Numbered from the stretch's first letter, positions 52,078 through 60,984 are shown. The stretch: DNA of 64,000 nucleotides from Roseburia sp. (GCA_003483745.1 DMYD01000036.1:1-64000); one strand, 5' to 3'. Numbers and translations: made by a program. The notes: generated from the sequence alone by a model not told the origin.

Positions 52078-54453
52078 ATGAAAGAAAAATTACAGTTTTG
52101 TCTCGATAAGATTTCTCTTATCCATTCAAAATTACCAAAGAGAAAACCACACAGCGAAAAATATTATAAAATGATTGCGTTTTTAAACAAATATTCACTG
52201 ATATTTCATTTTATTTTAGCATGCGTGCTGACGTTTGCAATCGAAATGATTTCAAGAAGAGATTTTCTTTCAACGATCTCTTTCTTACATAATCACACAC
52301 TTGCATATCTTTACAACGCGTTTATCGTATTTGCTTCACTCTCCATCGTATATCTGTTCCGGTGCAGGGCACAGCTGCGTGTACTGATCAGCGGTTTATG
52401 GCTGTTCCTTGGTACGATCAACGGTCTGATCCTTTCAAACCGTGTTACACCTTTCAGCTATACTGATTTAAAATGTATCTCTGATCTGTTCGCAATGCAG
52501 AACACAAACTACTTTACCGCAGAAGAGGCAACACTTGTTGTCGGCGTTGTTGTCGCATTTTTCGTATTTTTAGGTTTCTTTTTTGCAAAAGGGCCAAAAT
52601 ATCAGGGAAAACGTCATTTTGTATTAGGTCCGGTTGCGATCGCTGCTTTACTTTTAGTGGGACTGCCGATCACAACACAGGCTGCACAGGGTTCTAACAT
52701 CCTTGCTACTTACTTTTCCAACATCGCACAGGGATATGCTGATTACGGTTTCGTATACGGCTTCTCCACCAGTGTGGTTGGCCGCGGTATGAGCAAACCG
52801 GATGATTATTCAGAGGAAACGGTCGATGCGATCGAAACTCTGGTTAATTCTTCCAAAGAACAGACCACTGTTTCTAAAGGCAGCGAACCGAATATCATCT
52901 GTGTACTGTTAGAGTCATTCGCAGATCCTTACGAAGTAAACTTTTTAAATATGTCCGAAGATCCGATCCCGAATTTTCACAATTTAGAGAACAATTACTC
53001 CACCGGATATCTTACCGTTCCGGTTGTCGGCGCAGGTACCGCAAACACAGAGTTTGAAGTTTTAACCGGTATGAGCATGCAGTATTTCGGAACCGGTGAG
53101 TACCCTTACAAAACCATCTTAAAACAGACGGACTGTGAGAGTATCGCATCTGACCTGTCAAAGATCGGTTACGATACACACGTAGTACACAACAATACCG
53201 CTACTTTCTACAGCAGAAACAATGCTTTTTCCATGATGGGATTTGATACCTTTACCAGTAAAGAACTGATGAACATCACACAGTACACACCAAATGGCAA
53301 CTGGCCAACCGATGATGTACTGGTTCAGGAAACTGTAAAAGCTTTGGACTCCACAAAAGACCAGTCCGATTTTGTATACACGATCACTGTAGAAGGACAC
53401 GGCGATTATCCGACCGAAAAGATCTTAACAGATCCGGCAATCAAAGTTTCCGGCGCAGCCACAGAGGAATCAAACAATCAGTGGGAATATTATGTAAATA
53501 TGATCCATGAAGTAGATGATTTCATCGGTGACCTGATCACTGCTGTTGACCGCCGCGGTGAAGATACCATCGTTGTTATGTTCGGTGATCATCTTCCTAC
53601 CATGGGACTTTCTGATTCTGATATGAAATCCGGTGATATTTTCAAGACAAAATACATCACCTGGAATAACATGGGACTTCCAAAAGAGGATGCTGATCTT
53701 ACAGCATACCAGCTTCTCTCCCAGATCACAGATCAGGCTGGTATCCATGAAGGAACCATGTTTAACTATCATCAGACACAGCGCAATTCCGAGACATACT
53801 TAAATGGTCTTGAAAATCTGCAGTACGATTTACTTTACGGTAAAAGATATACCTACGGTGGCGAAGATCTCTATCCTGCTACCGACCTTCAGATGGATGT
53901 GGAAGATGTTACAATCTCCAATATCCGCAAAAATTCAGACCGCAATATCCTGGCTGTTTACGGCTCAAGATTTACCAAGAATGCAAAGATCTTTGTAAAT
54001 GGTGAGAAAGTTCCTACTAACTATATTTCTTCTGCACTGGTAACAACAAGTCTGGATAACATAAAAGATGGCGATACGATCAGTGTCAATATCCTTGGTT
54101 CAAAGGGAATCCTGCTTCGTGCCGGAGCAGACGAGGTTGTCTATGAGGATCCAGATGTGCTTCATGAGACAGAAACAGAAGAACCGACAGAGACAACTGA
54201 GACAACTGCGGTTCCAAACCCGGCATCTACCTGGAATATAGATATGAAATCTTCCGAAACCACGGAAACAAAGTCTTCCGAGAACACCGAGACAAAGTCC
54301 TCTGAGAACACGGAGACAAAGTCCTCTGAGAACACGGAAGTAAAGTCTTCGGAAAATACCGAAACAAAGTCCTCTGAGAACACGGAAATAAAGTCTTCGG
54401 AAAATACCGAGACAAAATCTTCCGAAACCACCTCTGACACACTCGGCAGATAG
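52078..54453 (+). CDS. LTA-synthase-like sulfatase-family membrane protein with repeat tail
   Basis: The ATG at 52078 follows GGAGGTCACT; 791 residues. Five membrane segments fall in about residues 35-215, as in lipoteichoic acid synthases. The extracellular sulfatase-fold domain (about residues 265-600) has IICVLLESFADPYE near the metal site, the nucleophile-Thr loop VVGAGTANTEFEVLTGM, VEGHGDYP, and FGDHLPTM. It would transfer phosphoglycerol or a like group to a surface polymer. A beta-rich region (about 630-700) is followed by eight KSSENTET-type octapeptides. The tail is low-complexity and may span or bind the wall. Confidence 0.88.
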   Translation: MKEKLQFCLDKISLIHSKLPKRKPHSEKYYKMIAFLNKYSLIFHFILACVLTFAIEMISRRDFLSTISFLHNHTLAYLYNAFIVFASLSIVYLFRCRAQLRVLISGLWLFLGTINGLILSNRVTPFSYTDLKCISDLFAMQNTNYFTAEEATLVVGVVVAFFVFLGFFFAKGPKYQGKRHFVLGPVAIAALLLVGLPITTQAAQGSNILATYFSNIAQGYADYGFVYGFSTSVVGRGMSKPDDYSEETVDAIETLVNSSKEQTTVSKGSEPNIICVLLESFADPYEVNFLNMSEDPIPNFHNLENNYSTGYLTVPVVGAGTANTEFEVLTGMSMQYFGTGEYPYKTILKQTDCESIASDLSKIGYDTHVVHNNTATFYSRNNAFSMMGFDTFTSKELMNITQYTPNGNWPTDDVLVQETVKALDSTKDQSDFVYTITVEGHGDYPTEKILTDPAIKVSGAATEESNNQWEYYVNMIHEVDDFIGDLITAVDRRGEDTIVVMFGDHLPTMGLSDSDMKSGDIFKTKYITWNNMGLPKEDADLTAYQLLSQITDQAGIHEGTMFNYHQTQRNSETYLNGLENLQYDLLYGKRYTYGGEDLYPATDLQMDVEDVTISNIRKNSDRNILAVYGSRFTKNAKIFVNGEKVPTNYISSALVTTSLDNIKDGDTISVNILGSKGILLRAGADEVVYEDPDVLHETETEEPTETTETTAVPNPASTWNIDMKSSETTETKSSENTETKSSENTETKSSENTEVKSSENTETKSSENTEIKSSENTETKSSETTSDTLGR
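54247..54438 (+). repeat. Eight tandem 24-bp repeats coding KSSENTET units
   Basis: The in-frame units are KSSETTET, KSSENTET (twice), KSSENTEV, KSSENTET, KSSENTEI, KSSENTET and KSSETTSD. Codon choice varies between units (TCTTCC, TCCTCT, TCTTCG), so the array is not freshly expanded everywhere. Copy number is likely to vary between strains. Confidence 0.9.
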
Positions 54454-54460
54454 CTTTATA

Positions 54461-54511
54461 AAAAAACAAGTCTGATCTGCAGCAAAATGCTGCGATTGGG
54501 CTTGTTTTTTT
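54461..54511 (+). terminator. Terminator after the LTA-synthase-like gene
   Basis: AACAAG pairs with CTTGTT around an inner CAGCA/TGCTG hairpin and is followed by seven T. Between it and 54727 there is only promoter-like AT-rich sequence and a 31-codon open stretch (ERINPCKVIREITADDKRKY) that looks like a gene fragment I cannot name. Confidence 0.75.
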
Positions 54512-54726
54512 ATGCCTGTTTTTTATATGCAAAATCATTTTGATTACACTGTGTACTGTGTTAAAATGAATTTAAGGATTGGAACGAATCAATCCCTGTA
54601 AAGTGATCCGGGAAATCACAGCGGATGATAAGAGAAAATATCCGGTTTTTGATGATGGTCATATGAAACATTGAAATAGAAAGTTGTTGATTTGGTAAAT
54701 TACTTTTTTAAATCAGGAGAATAGAT

Positions 54727-55179
54727 ATGGCTGCTACAATTATTTATTTGGTAATCTCATTATTGGTTTCACTTATTTTTATCATACTTGGAATAAGGCA
54801 GTATAGGGCTGAAAAACCAGTAGCAATAAACACGGGAGAAAAAGCACCTCGTGAAGATGAGCTGATAAGTGTTACTGAATGGAACCATAGACATGGCAGG
54901 AATTTTATTATTTTGGGTTGTGCGCTTTTTATTACGTTATCAATTGTGGCATATTTTATTGAAAAACTGGATGGCGTTGCACTTCAGGTGGCTACGGTTA
55001 TTTTTGTGATAGTGATATTTGCTGAGATAGTATGGGTTGGGTTTGAACATAATGTGATGAAAAAGAAAATGATCAAGAAGAAATGTGATGTGTTTGTAAC
55101 GGGGAGCAATGCGAAGTTTTTATCCAGAGATATTGCAACCGAATTTGGGGGCAGAGGGGATGAGGTACATCTGATATGA
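54727..55179 (+). CDS. Membrane protein with a C-terminal piece of an AAA (DUF4143-type) ATPase
   Basis: The 150-residue product has three membrane segments (about residues 4-24, 60-78 and 86-107) and the stretch EWNHRHGRNFI seen in small Lachnospiraceae membrane proteins. From about residue 118 it changes character: CDVFVTGSNAKFLSRDIATE and the following GGRGDEVHLI match the Walker B/sensor region of AAA_14 ATPases, stopping just where P-L-S-F would normally follow. I read it as a fusion made by deletion. AGGAG precedes the ATG. It may be expressed, but function is doubtful. Confidence 0.65.
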   Translation: MAATIIYLVISLLVSLIFIILGIRQYRAEKPVAINTGEKAPREDELISVTEWNHRHGRNFIILGCALFITLSIVAYFIEKLDGVALQVATVIFVIVIFAEIVWVGFEHNVMKKKMIKKKCDVFVTGSNAKFLSRDIATEFGGRGDEVHLI

Positions 55180-55328
55180 TACACCAAAACCTTTTTATAA
55201 TGATCATGGTATTTTAATCATAAATGTATATGATTTTTTATTGAACGCAGATTCACTGGAATTATAAAGAGCAACTGGTAAATTCAGTTTGCAGAATTAA
55301 GAAAATTGGTAATTTTGAGGAGAAAAGC

Positions 55329-55697
55329 ATGAATATAGAGCAATTTTGGAAAGCTGTTCTTGCCCAGGATGAGGAAGAAATCAGAAAATATTTCCACAGG
55401 GATGCCTATGTAAATTGGCATTGTACTAACGAACATTTTACTGTAGATGAATATATTATCGCAAACTGTGAATACCCTGGAGAATGGGATGGAATTATCG
55501 AACGGACAGAAATGGTAAATGAGCTAATTATCACCGTTACGCAAATCTATCCCAGGGATAAAAGTATTTCTTTCCATGTAACATCCTTTATTCAAACGAA
55601 AGATGATAAAATCATAGCAATGGATGAATATTATGCCGATGATGGAAGTGCACCGCAGTGGAGATTGGACAAGCACATAGGAACATCCGTTAAATAA
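55329..55697 (+). CDS. NTF2/SnoaL-like small protein
   Basis: The 122-residue product has the NTF2-like pattern: an N-terminal helix (MNIEQFWKAVLAQDEEEIRK), a YFHRDAYVNWHCTNEHFTVD segment, then long beta strands ending SFHVTSFIQTKDDKIIAMDE and YYADDGSAPQWR. Members bind small molecules or are enzymes; nothing here fixes which. GAGGAG lies before the ATG. It lies in a patch of gene fragments but looks intact. Confidence 0.72.
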   Translation: MNIEQFWKAVLAQDEEEIRKYFHRDAYVNWHCTNEHFTVDEYIIANCEYPGEWDGIIERTEMVNELIITVTQIYPRDKSISFHVTSFIQTKDDKIIAMDEYYADDGSAPQWRLDKHIGTSVK

Positions 55698-55777
55698 TTT
55701 CAAGTTTGTGAGGATGAAATCGGATACGGATCACTTTGATTCAAAAGAGTACGAAATGCTTCTAAGCAGGTTTTCTT

Positions 55778-55930
55778 TTGGAACATATAAAAAACATTAT
55801 ATTTCATGTATTAGAAGCATTGGAAAATGATACGATTGCAGGAGCCGGACTTGATGTTCAGGAAAATGAACCACCTGAAGAAGCAAAAGGGCATCAGGCG
55901 GACATTGAAAATGCACTTTTCAAAATCAGC
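55778..55930 (+). pseudogene. Fragment of a D-2-hydroxyacid dehydrogenase
   Basis: The plus-strand frame contains LEALENDTIAGAGLDVQENE and then PPEEAKG, which matches the A-L-x-x-G-x-I-A-G-A-G-L-D-V-x-x-x-E-P-P signature of NAD-dependent D-2-hydroxyacid dehydrogenases. The NAD-binding and catalytic parts on either side are absent. The frame then runs antisense into ribH. A short remnant. Confidence 0.6.
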
Positions 55931-55945
55931 CTGATGGGAATATCT

Positions 55946-56416
55946 TTACTTTTCCATTACACGCATCAGATTCACCATCTCAATCGCACCCACAGCGCAT
56001 TCATACCCCTTATTTCCTGCCTTACTGCCTGCGCGCTCGATTGCCTGTTCAATATTGTCTGTCGTAAGGACACCAAACATAACCGGAATTTTGCTCTGTA
56101 AGGAAACGCTTGCAATCCCTTTGGAAACTTCATTGCACACATAATCATAATGGCTCGTTGCCCCGCGTATCACTGCCCCAAGGCAGATCACTGCATCATA
56201 CTTTCCACTTGCCGCCATCTTCTCTGCGATCACCGGTATCTCAAACGCTCCCGGCACCCATGCCAGATCAATCTGCTCCTCCGGTACATCATGGCGCTTC
56301 AACCCGTCAAGTGCACCCCCGATCAGCCTTGACACGATAAATTCATTAAACCTCGCTGCCACAATCCCAATCTTAATTTCCTCTGCTCCTGTTAATTTTC
56401 CTTCTAAAACGTTCAT
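55946..56416 (-). CDS. ribH: 6,7-dimethyl-8-ribityllumazine synthase
   Basis: The 156-residue enzyme joins the ribityl-aminouracil with dihydroxybutanone phosphate. Motifs are VAARFNEFIVSRLIGGALDG, WVPGAFEIPVIAEKMA and CLGAVIRGATSHYDYVCNEV, with the phosphate-binding GATSHYD. It is the last gene of the riboflavin operon and probably forms the usual 60-mer or pentamer shell. Confidence 0.96.
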   Translation of the reverse strand: MNVLEGKLTGAEEIKIGIVAARFNEFIVSRLIGGALDGLKRHDVPEEQIDLAWVPGAFEIPVIAEKMAASGKYDAVICLGAVIRGATSHYDYVCNEVSKGIASVSLQSKIPVMFGVLTTDNIEQAIERAGSKAGNKGYECAVGAIEMVNLMRVMEK

Positions 56417-56488
56417 TTTTTTTATCTCCTTTTTTATAATGTTGATGTCAGGTTAACACCATAGATACTTAATATTATATTTATCCTC

Positions 56489-57691
56489 TTATTCAAAACG
56501 AAGCATATGCCCCATCTTTTCCTGTTTCGTCCGCAGATAAAACAGATCATACGGTGTCGCCTTCATCTGGATCGGCACGCGCTCTTTGATCTCCATGCCA
56601 TAATCTTTCAGTTGGTAAACTTTATCCGGGTTATTGGTCAGAAGCCGCAGCGTTTTTACACCGAGATCTTTTAAAATCTGTGCTCCGATGTAATACTCCC
56701 GCTCATCCCCCGCAAAACCGAGCGCAAGGTTCGCCTCTAACGTATCCATTCCTTCCTCCTGCAATGTATAGGCGCGCAGCTTGTTCAGTAATCCGATGCC
56801 TCTTCCCTCCTGCCGCATATAAAGCAGGATTCCGCGGCCTTCTTTTTCGATCTGTTCCATTGCCGCAGCAAGCTGTTCCCCGCAGTCACACCTCAAAGAT
56901 CCGAATACATCTCCCGTCAGGCACTCGGAGTGTACACGGCACAGCACATCCTCTCCGTCTCCGATCTCACCTTTTACCAGCGCAACATGATGTTCCCCGT
57001 TTAAAATATTCTGATAACCATACGCTTTAAATTCTCCATATTTTGTCGGGAGTTTTGCGACTGCTGCGCACTCTACCAGTTTCTCATGTTTTTTGCGGTA
57101 CTCCTGAATTGCCGCGATCGTGATAAAACAGATATTCCATTTTTCTGCCAGTTCCATAAGTTCTGTTGTACGCATCATTGTTCCGTCCTCACGCATAATC
57201 TCACAGCATAAACCACACTCTTTTAATCCGGCAAGACGCATCAGGTCAACGGTTGCTTCTGTATGACCGTTACGTTCTAACACACCATTCTTTTTTGCAA
57301 GCAGTGGAAACATGTGTCCCGGTCTGCGAAAATCTTCCGGTTTTGCATCCTCACTGATGCAATGCCTTGCCGTCATACCGCGTTCCTCCGCCGATATTCC
57401 AGTCGTTGTGCCGACATAATCGATTGATACGGTAAATGCGGTCTCATGGTTATCCGTATTGTCTGCCACCATCTGCGGGAGTCTTAATTTTTCACAGATC
57501 TCCTTTGACATCGGCATGCAGATCAGTCCTTTTCCATGTGTTGCCATAAAATTCAGATTTTCTGTCGTTGCAAACTCTGCCGCGCAGATAAAATCCCCTT
57601 CATTCTCACGATCTTCATCATCTGTCACAAGAATGATCTTTCCTTTTTTCAATTCTTCCAATGCCTGTTCCACTGTATCAAATTCTCTCAT
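56489..57691 (-). CDS. ribBA: Bifunctional DHBP synthase / GTP cyclohydrolase II
   Basis: The start at 57691 (MREFDTVEQALEELKKGKII) follows GGGAG; 400 residues. The N-terminal half (to about 200) is RibB, with DDEDRENEGDFICAAE and the acidic TARHCISEDA region. The C-terminal half is RibA, with the zinc-binding CRVHSECLTGDVFGSLRCDC and RQEGRGIGLLNKLRAY. It supplies both starting precursors for riboflavin. Confidence 0.96.
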   Translation of the reverse strand: MREFDTVEQALEELKKGKIILVTDDEDRENEGDFICAAEFATTENLNFMATHGKGLICMPMSKEICEKLRLPQMVADNTDNHETAFTVSIDYVGTTTGISAEERGMTARHCISEDAKPEDFRRPGHMFPLLAKKNGVLERNGHTEATVDLMRLAGLKECGLCCEIMREDGTMMRTTELMELAEKWNICFITIAAIQEYRKKHEKLVECAAVAKLPTKYGEFKAYGYQNILNGEHHVALVKGEIGDGEDVLCRVHSECLTGDVFGSLRCDCGEQLAAAMEQIEKEGRGILLYMRQEGRGIGLLNKLRAYTLQEEGMDTLEANLALGFAGDEREYYIGAQILKDLGVKTLRLLTNNPDKVYQLKDYGMEIKERVPIQMKATPYDLFYLRTKQEKMGHMLRFE

Positions 57692-57741
57692 TATACTTCT
57701 CCCTTTCCATGTAAGAACTTTCACTTGATTTTTCTGAGTTT

Positions 57742-58389
57742 TCAAAATCCATTAGAAAATAAAAACTCCTTCGTGATCCTACTCTCCGTTGTTTTTTCTT
57801 TCCCCCAGTTCAAAAAATGTTCAATATACTTCCCGATACAGTCATTTTCCAGATTTACCGTATCTCCCGCCTTTTTGTATGCAAGAACTGTACACTGCGC
57901 CGTATGTGGGATGACAGACACCATAAAAGTGGTCTGTGCCGTTTTCGCAACGGTAAGACTGATCCCATCCACCGCAACAGAACCCTTTTCAACAATGTAG
58001 TGCATGATCTTCTCCGGTGCTTTGATGGAATAACAAACCGCGATCTCGTCTGATTTGACCTCACAGATTGTTCCGGTTCCGTCGATATGTCCTGTCACAA
58101 TATGCCCGCCAAATCTGCCATTTGCCGCCATCGCACGTTCCAGGTTCACCGGACTTCCCGCCGCTGCCTCCCCAATCGATGACCTCCGCAGCGTTTCGTG
58201 CATCACATCGGCGGTAAAATAGTTTTTTCCGAAAGATGTCACAGTAAGACAGATTCCGTTTACGGCAATGCTGTCACCAATTTTGATATCCTCCAATACT
58301 TTTTCTGCCTCTATTTTCAGTCTGGCAGAATTGCCTTTCCGGTCCGCTGTTATGATTCTTCCGACCTCTTCCACAATTCCTGTAAACAA
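57742..58389 (-). CDS. ribE: Riboflavin synthase alpha chain
   Basis: The 215-residue protein starts MFTGIVEEVGRI, the family hallmark, and shows two similar lumazine-binding halves (VNGICLTVTSF and VDGISLTVAKT; GGHIVTGHIDGTG). It dismutates two lumazines to riboflavin. Gene order ribD-ribE-ribBA-ribH is the common Firmicutes operon. Confidence 0.95.
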   Translation of the reverse strand: MFTGIVEEVGRIITADRKGNSARLKIEAEKVLEDIKIGDSIAVNGICLTVTSFGKNYFTADVMHETLRRSSIGEAAAGSPVNLERAMAANGRFGGHIVTGHIDGTGTICEVKSDEIAVCYSIKAPEKIMHYIVEKGSVAVDGISLTVAKTAQTTFMVSVIPHTAQCTVLAYKKAGDTVNLENDCIGKYIEHFLNWGKEKTTESRITKEFLFSNGF

Positions 58390-58448
58390 ATTTTCTCCCC
58401 TCCCTGCCTTTTTACGGTATGTTCAAACCTTATGTATCTGTTTCCCTC

Positions 58449-59549
58449 TCATTTATTTTTCAGCTCCCCGGTGATCAGAATGTCCTCCCCCACCTGCTGT
58501 ATCCTCTGATTGACCAGATGGTACGCATCATCGGGATGATTCACTCCCATTCCTGCAATCGGACTTTTGGCATCTGCACCGCCAAACAGTTTCGGTGCCA
58601 TATACGCATACACCTCATTGACGATTCCGGCTTCTAACGCCGACCAGTTCAGCATGGCACCGCCCTCAAGCAATACGCTCTCGACCCCGGCTGCTCCGAG
58701 CTGCCGCATCAGTTCTTTTAAATCCACTTTTCCATCCGCATGTTCTGTCACTATGATCCGGCATCCATATTTCTGATATTCCCTGATCTTCGCCTCATCC
58801 TGACAGCAGGTTGCAATGATGGTATTCTGCTCCTCTGCAGTCTGCACGATCCGGCTCTTAAGCGGTATCCGCAGTGTCGTATCACAGACGATCCTGACCG
58901 GGTCTTTTGTCTGCGGCAGACGGCAGTTTAACATTGGATCATCCGCGATTACCGTGCCTGCCCCAACCATGATTCCGGTCATTTCATGCCGCATGCGGTG
59001 TACCTGTTCTCTTGCCGCCTCTCCGGTGATCCATTGCGATTTTCCGGATGCCGACGCGATTTTTCCATCCAGTGTCATCGCATATTTCATCCGCACATAG
59101 GGCAATTTTGTCTGGATATAATGAAAAAATACCCGATTTTGGTACTCACATTCCTCCTGTAAAACTCCTTCCGTCACCAGGATGCCCTGCTCCCTTAACT
59201 GCCGGATTCCGCCTCCCGCCACAAGCGGATTGATATCTTTCGCCCCGACAAACACATGGCTGATCCCGGCTTCTATGACCGCCTGTGTACACGGAGGCGT
59301 TTTCCCGTAATGGCAGCACGGCTCTAATGTCACATAAAGATCTGCCCCTGCCGGCTCTTCTCCCCTGCTCCTGCAATCTGCCAGTGCTTCCCGCTCTGCA
59401 TGAAGTCCGCCAAATTTTTTATGATAGCCTTCTCCGATAATCCTGTCCTCTTTCACAAGAACCGCACCGACCACCGGATTTGTTTTCGTCCATCCTCTGC
59501 CAAGTTCCGCAAGTTCCATTGCCCGATGCATATATCTTTCCTGCTGCAT
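58449..59549 (-). CDS. ribD: Bifunctional riboflavin deaminase-reductase
   Basis: The start at 59549 (MQQERYMHRAMELAELGRG) follows GGGG; 366 residues. The N-terminal deaminase has the zinc motif HAEREAL and PCCHYGKTPPC. The C-terminal reductase begins near VRMKYAMTLDGKIA and contains VLLEGGAMLNWSALEAG. It is the first gene after the FMN riboswitch. Confidence 0.96.
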   Translation of the reverse strand: MQQERYMHRAMELAELGRGWTKTNPVVGAVLVKEDRIIGEGYHKKFGGLHAEREALADCRSRGEEPAGADLYVTLEPCCHYGKTPPCTQAVIEAGISHVFVGAKDINPLVAGGGIRQLREQGILVTEGVLQEECEYQNRVFFHYIQTKLPYVRMKYAMTLDGKIASASGKSQWITGEAAREQVHRMRHEMTGIMVGAGTVIADDPMLNCRLPQTKDPVRIVCDTTLRIPLKSRIVQTAEEQNTIIATCCQDEAKIREYQKYGCRIIVTEHADGKVDLKELMRQLGAAGVESVLLEGGAMLNWSALEAGIVNEVYAYMAPKLFGGADAKSPIAGMGVNHPDDAYHLVNQRIQQVGEDILITGELKNK

Positions 59550-59576
59550 GAATACATTCCCCTTTCTGCAAGATAG

Positions 59577-59612
59577 AATGAAAAAAAGCTCTGAACATGA
59601 TCGTTCAGAGCT
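59577..59612 (-). terminator. Second terminator hairpin in the rib leader
   Basis: AGCTCTGAAC and GTTCAGAGCT pair over 10 bases and are followed by a run of seven T just before ribD. This is probably the riboswitch's expression platform or a back-up to it. Confidence 0.85.
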
Positions 59613-59722
59613 ACTCACAACCGGATTTTCGGAATTTTTAAAATTACATATTTTAAATAACCGGGATACCAGACGAAACTTTTTTCTGTCTGTTTCTGAT
59701 ATCCACCAGGATAAATAATTTT

Positions 59723-59761
59723 TGCAACAAAAAGACTCTGAAATAAAACTATTTCAGAGCC
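59723..59761 (-). terminator. First terminator hairpin in the rib leader
   Basis: GGCTCTGAAAT and ATTTCAGAGTC pair with a short loop, followed by CTTTTTGTTG. It shares the CTCTGAA/TTCAGAG core with the second hairpin 120 bases downstream. Confidence 0.75.
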
Positions 59762-59818
59762 ATGTATGCATTATCTTACCAACCGTCTAAAACGATCCTT
59801 TAAATCCTGCTTATCCAT

Positions 59819-59925
59819 ATCTTCTTTCATCCAGACTATACTGTCGGCTTCGGAATTACACCGAATCATGCCTTACGGCTCGTGGGCTATACCACCGGTA
59901 GGGAATCACACCCTGCCCTGAAGAT
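59819..59925 (-). ncRNA. FMN riboswitch (RFN element)
   Basis: On the minus strand the conserved core runs from GATCTTCAGGGCAGGGTG through CCGACAGTATAGTCTGGATG to AGAAGAT. All the invariant blocks of the RFN element are present, including the closing GATCTTC/GAAGAT stem. FMN binding would stop transcription of the riboflavin operon. Confidence 0.97.
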
Positions 59926-59948
59926 CATATTCTATTTTTATGTGTTTG

Positions 59949-59976
59949 AGTATAACACGCTTTCTTAAAATGTCAA
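59949..59976 (-). promoter_or_regulatory. Promoter of the riboflavin operon
   Basis: TTGACA (59971-59976) and TATACT (59949-59954) with a 16-base spacer, about 20 bases before the riboswitch. Confidence 0.8.
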
Positions 59977-59986
59977 TACTTTTTTG

Positions 59987-60010
59987 CTGGTCAAATTTCT
60001 TATACTTTTG
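59987..60010. repeat. 24-bp direct repeat, partner inside the DegV-kinase gene
   Basis: The 24 bases beginning CTGGTCAAATTTCTTATACT recur exactly at 61066-61089, and CCTCTA follows both at nearly the same distance. The second copy codes the Lys/Phe-rich QKYKKFDQ near the end of the kinase-DegV gene. The first is therefore a decayed duplicate of that 3' end. Confidence 0.85.
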
Positions 60011-60015
60011 TACAA

Positions 60016-60222
60016 ACCTCTATTACTGACCTGCACGAATATACCCTCTATGCCAGCTGTGACCCCTGCTTCATGTGCAGTGGCGCAATGGTATGGGTGA
60101 AACTTGGAAGGCTGGTTTACGGTGCCAGCAATATGGAACTGGACCGCTTCCGCAGATCCTGCTTATCAAAACATTCTTTCAAATACCAATCCTACTGGGT
60201 TCCCGCAAAAATCTGTACCCAG
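60016..60222 (+). pseudogene. Fragment of a zinc nucleoside/base deaminase
   Basis: The plus-strand frame reads LHEYTLYASCDPCFMCSGAM followed by VWVKLGRLVYGASNMELDR. This is the second half of a CMP/dCMP/guanine-type deaminase, with the zinc-binding P-C-x-x-C motif. The half with the first zinc ligand (H-A-E) is missing. The frame ends at TAA 60220-60222, overlapping the 3' end of the CAP-domain gene by 31 bases. Confidence 0.65.
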
Positions 60223-60944
60223 TAATATCGGTAAGTTGAATTTGCATCGTAATAATAACCAATACCAACCTTGTTATAACTGCTTCCCAGAATATTTGCA
60301 CGATGTCCCGGAGAATTCATCCAGCCGTCCATAACCGATGCCGCATTTCCATAACCGGCTGCAATATTTTCTCCGGCAGCATAATATTTCACTTCATATT
60401 TCTTTTCCTGCAAAATAGAAAAACAGTTCTCCCCATTGGGTCTGGTATGTGAAAAACTTTTTCTAATTTCTTTTGCACGGACATCTGCCGCAGCATTTAG
60501 GGTATCATCCATTTTCAATGAAGAAAGCCCCTGTGCTTTCCTCTCTTTATTGATCAATTTTAAGACCTCTGCCTTTTCCTTATCTGCGGTTGTCAGAACA
60601 GTTGCCACCTTGTTTTTCACCGTAACTTTACAGGTGTATTTTTTCTTCCCAACCTTCGCTGTAATCGTCGCGTTTCCGGCTTTTTTTGCTGTCAGTTTTC
60701 CTTTTTTTGAAACACTGACCACATTTTTCTTTGAAGATGACCATTTCACTTTTTTCTGATCCGGGCTTAATTTCAGTTGATACGTCTGTCCCTTTTTCAG
60801 CGTCAGCTTTGTCTTATTAAGCTTTACGGCAGATGCCGCAAAAACCGGAACCGTCTGCACAACATCCATGGTAATGACACTTCCGCAAAATACCAGAAGA
60901 AATGCCAAAAACATTGCTGCTACTCTTTTCTTTGCGTTTTTCAT
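60192..60944 (-). CDS. Secreted CAP/SCP-domain protein with an N-terminal Ig-like domain
   Basis: The start at 60944 (MKNAKKRVAAMFLAFLLVF) begins a signal peptide that ends near VFAASA; 250 residues. Residues 45-118 form a bacterial Ig-like (Big2) domain (KLTLKKGQTYQL, KKVKWSSSKKNVVSVSKKGK, AGNATITAKV). Residues 130-250 are a CAP domain with INKERKAQGLSSL, SFSHTRPNGENCF, GENIAAGYGNAASVMDGWMN and SPGHRANILG. CAP proteins of bacteria are mostly of unknown function and are often linked to the cell surface or sporulation. Confidence 0.9.
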   Translation of the reverse strand: MKNAKKRVAAMFLAFLLVFCGSVITMDVVQTVPVFAASAVKLNKTKLTLKKGQTYQLKLSPDQKKVKWSSSKKNVVSVSKKGKLTAKKAGNATITAKVGKKKYTCKVTVKNKVATVLTTADKEKAEVLKLINKERKAQGLSSLKMDDTLNAAADVRAKEIRKSFSHTRPNGENCFSILQEKKYEVKYYAAGENIAAGYGNAASVMDGWMNSPGHRANILGSSYNKVGIGYYYDANSTYRYYWVQIFAGTQ

Positions 60945-60984
60945 AATTCGCTCTCCTTTTCTTTGCATATTGACTTTTGGTTAT

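Noticed and set aside
54162..54440. Long antisense frame and regular 24-bp repeats that could suggest a repeat protein or CRISPR-like array
   Set aside because: The repeats are in frame with the LTA-synthase-like gene, have no unique spacers, and the antisense frame exists only because of them.
55946..56416. Plus-strand continuation of the dehydrogenase fragment into the ribH region as coding
   Set aside because: From about 55930 the frame is antisense to an intact ribH and loses any family resemblance.
60104..60334. A 76-codon plus-strand frame rich in Asn and Pro
   Set aside because: It is antisense to the CAP-domain gene and out of frame with the deaminase fragment, which explains the coding look of the region.
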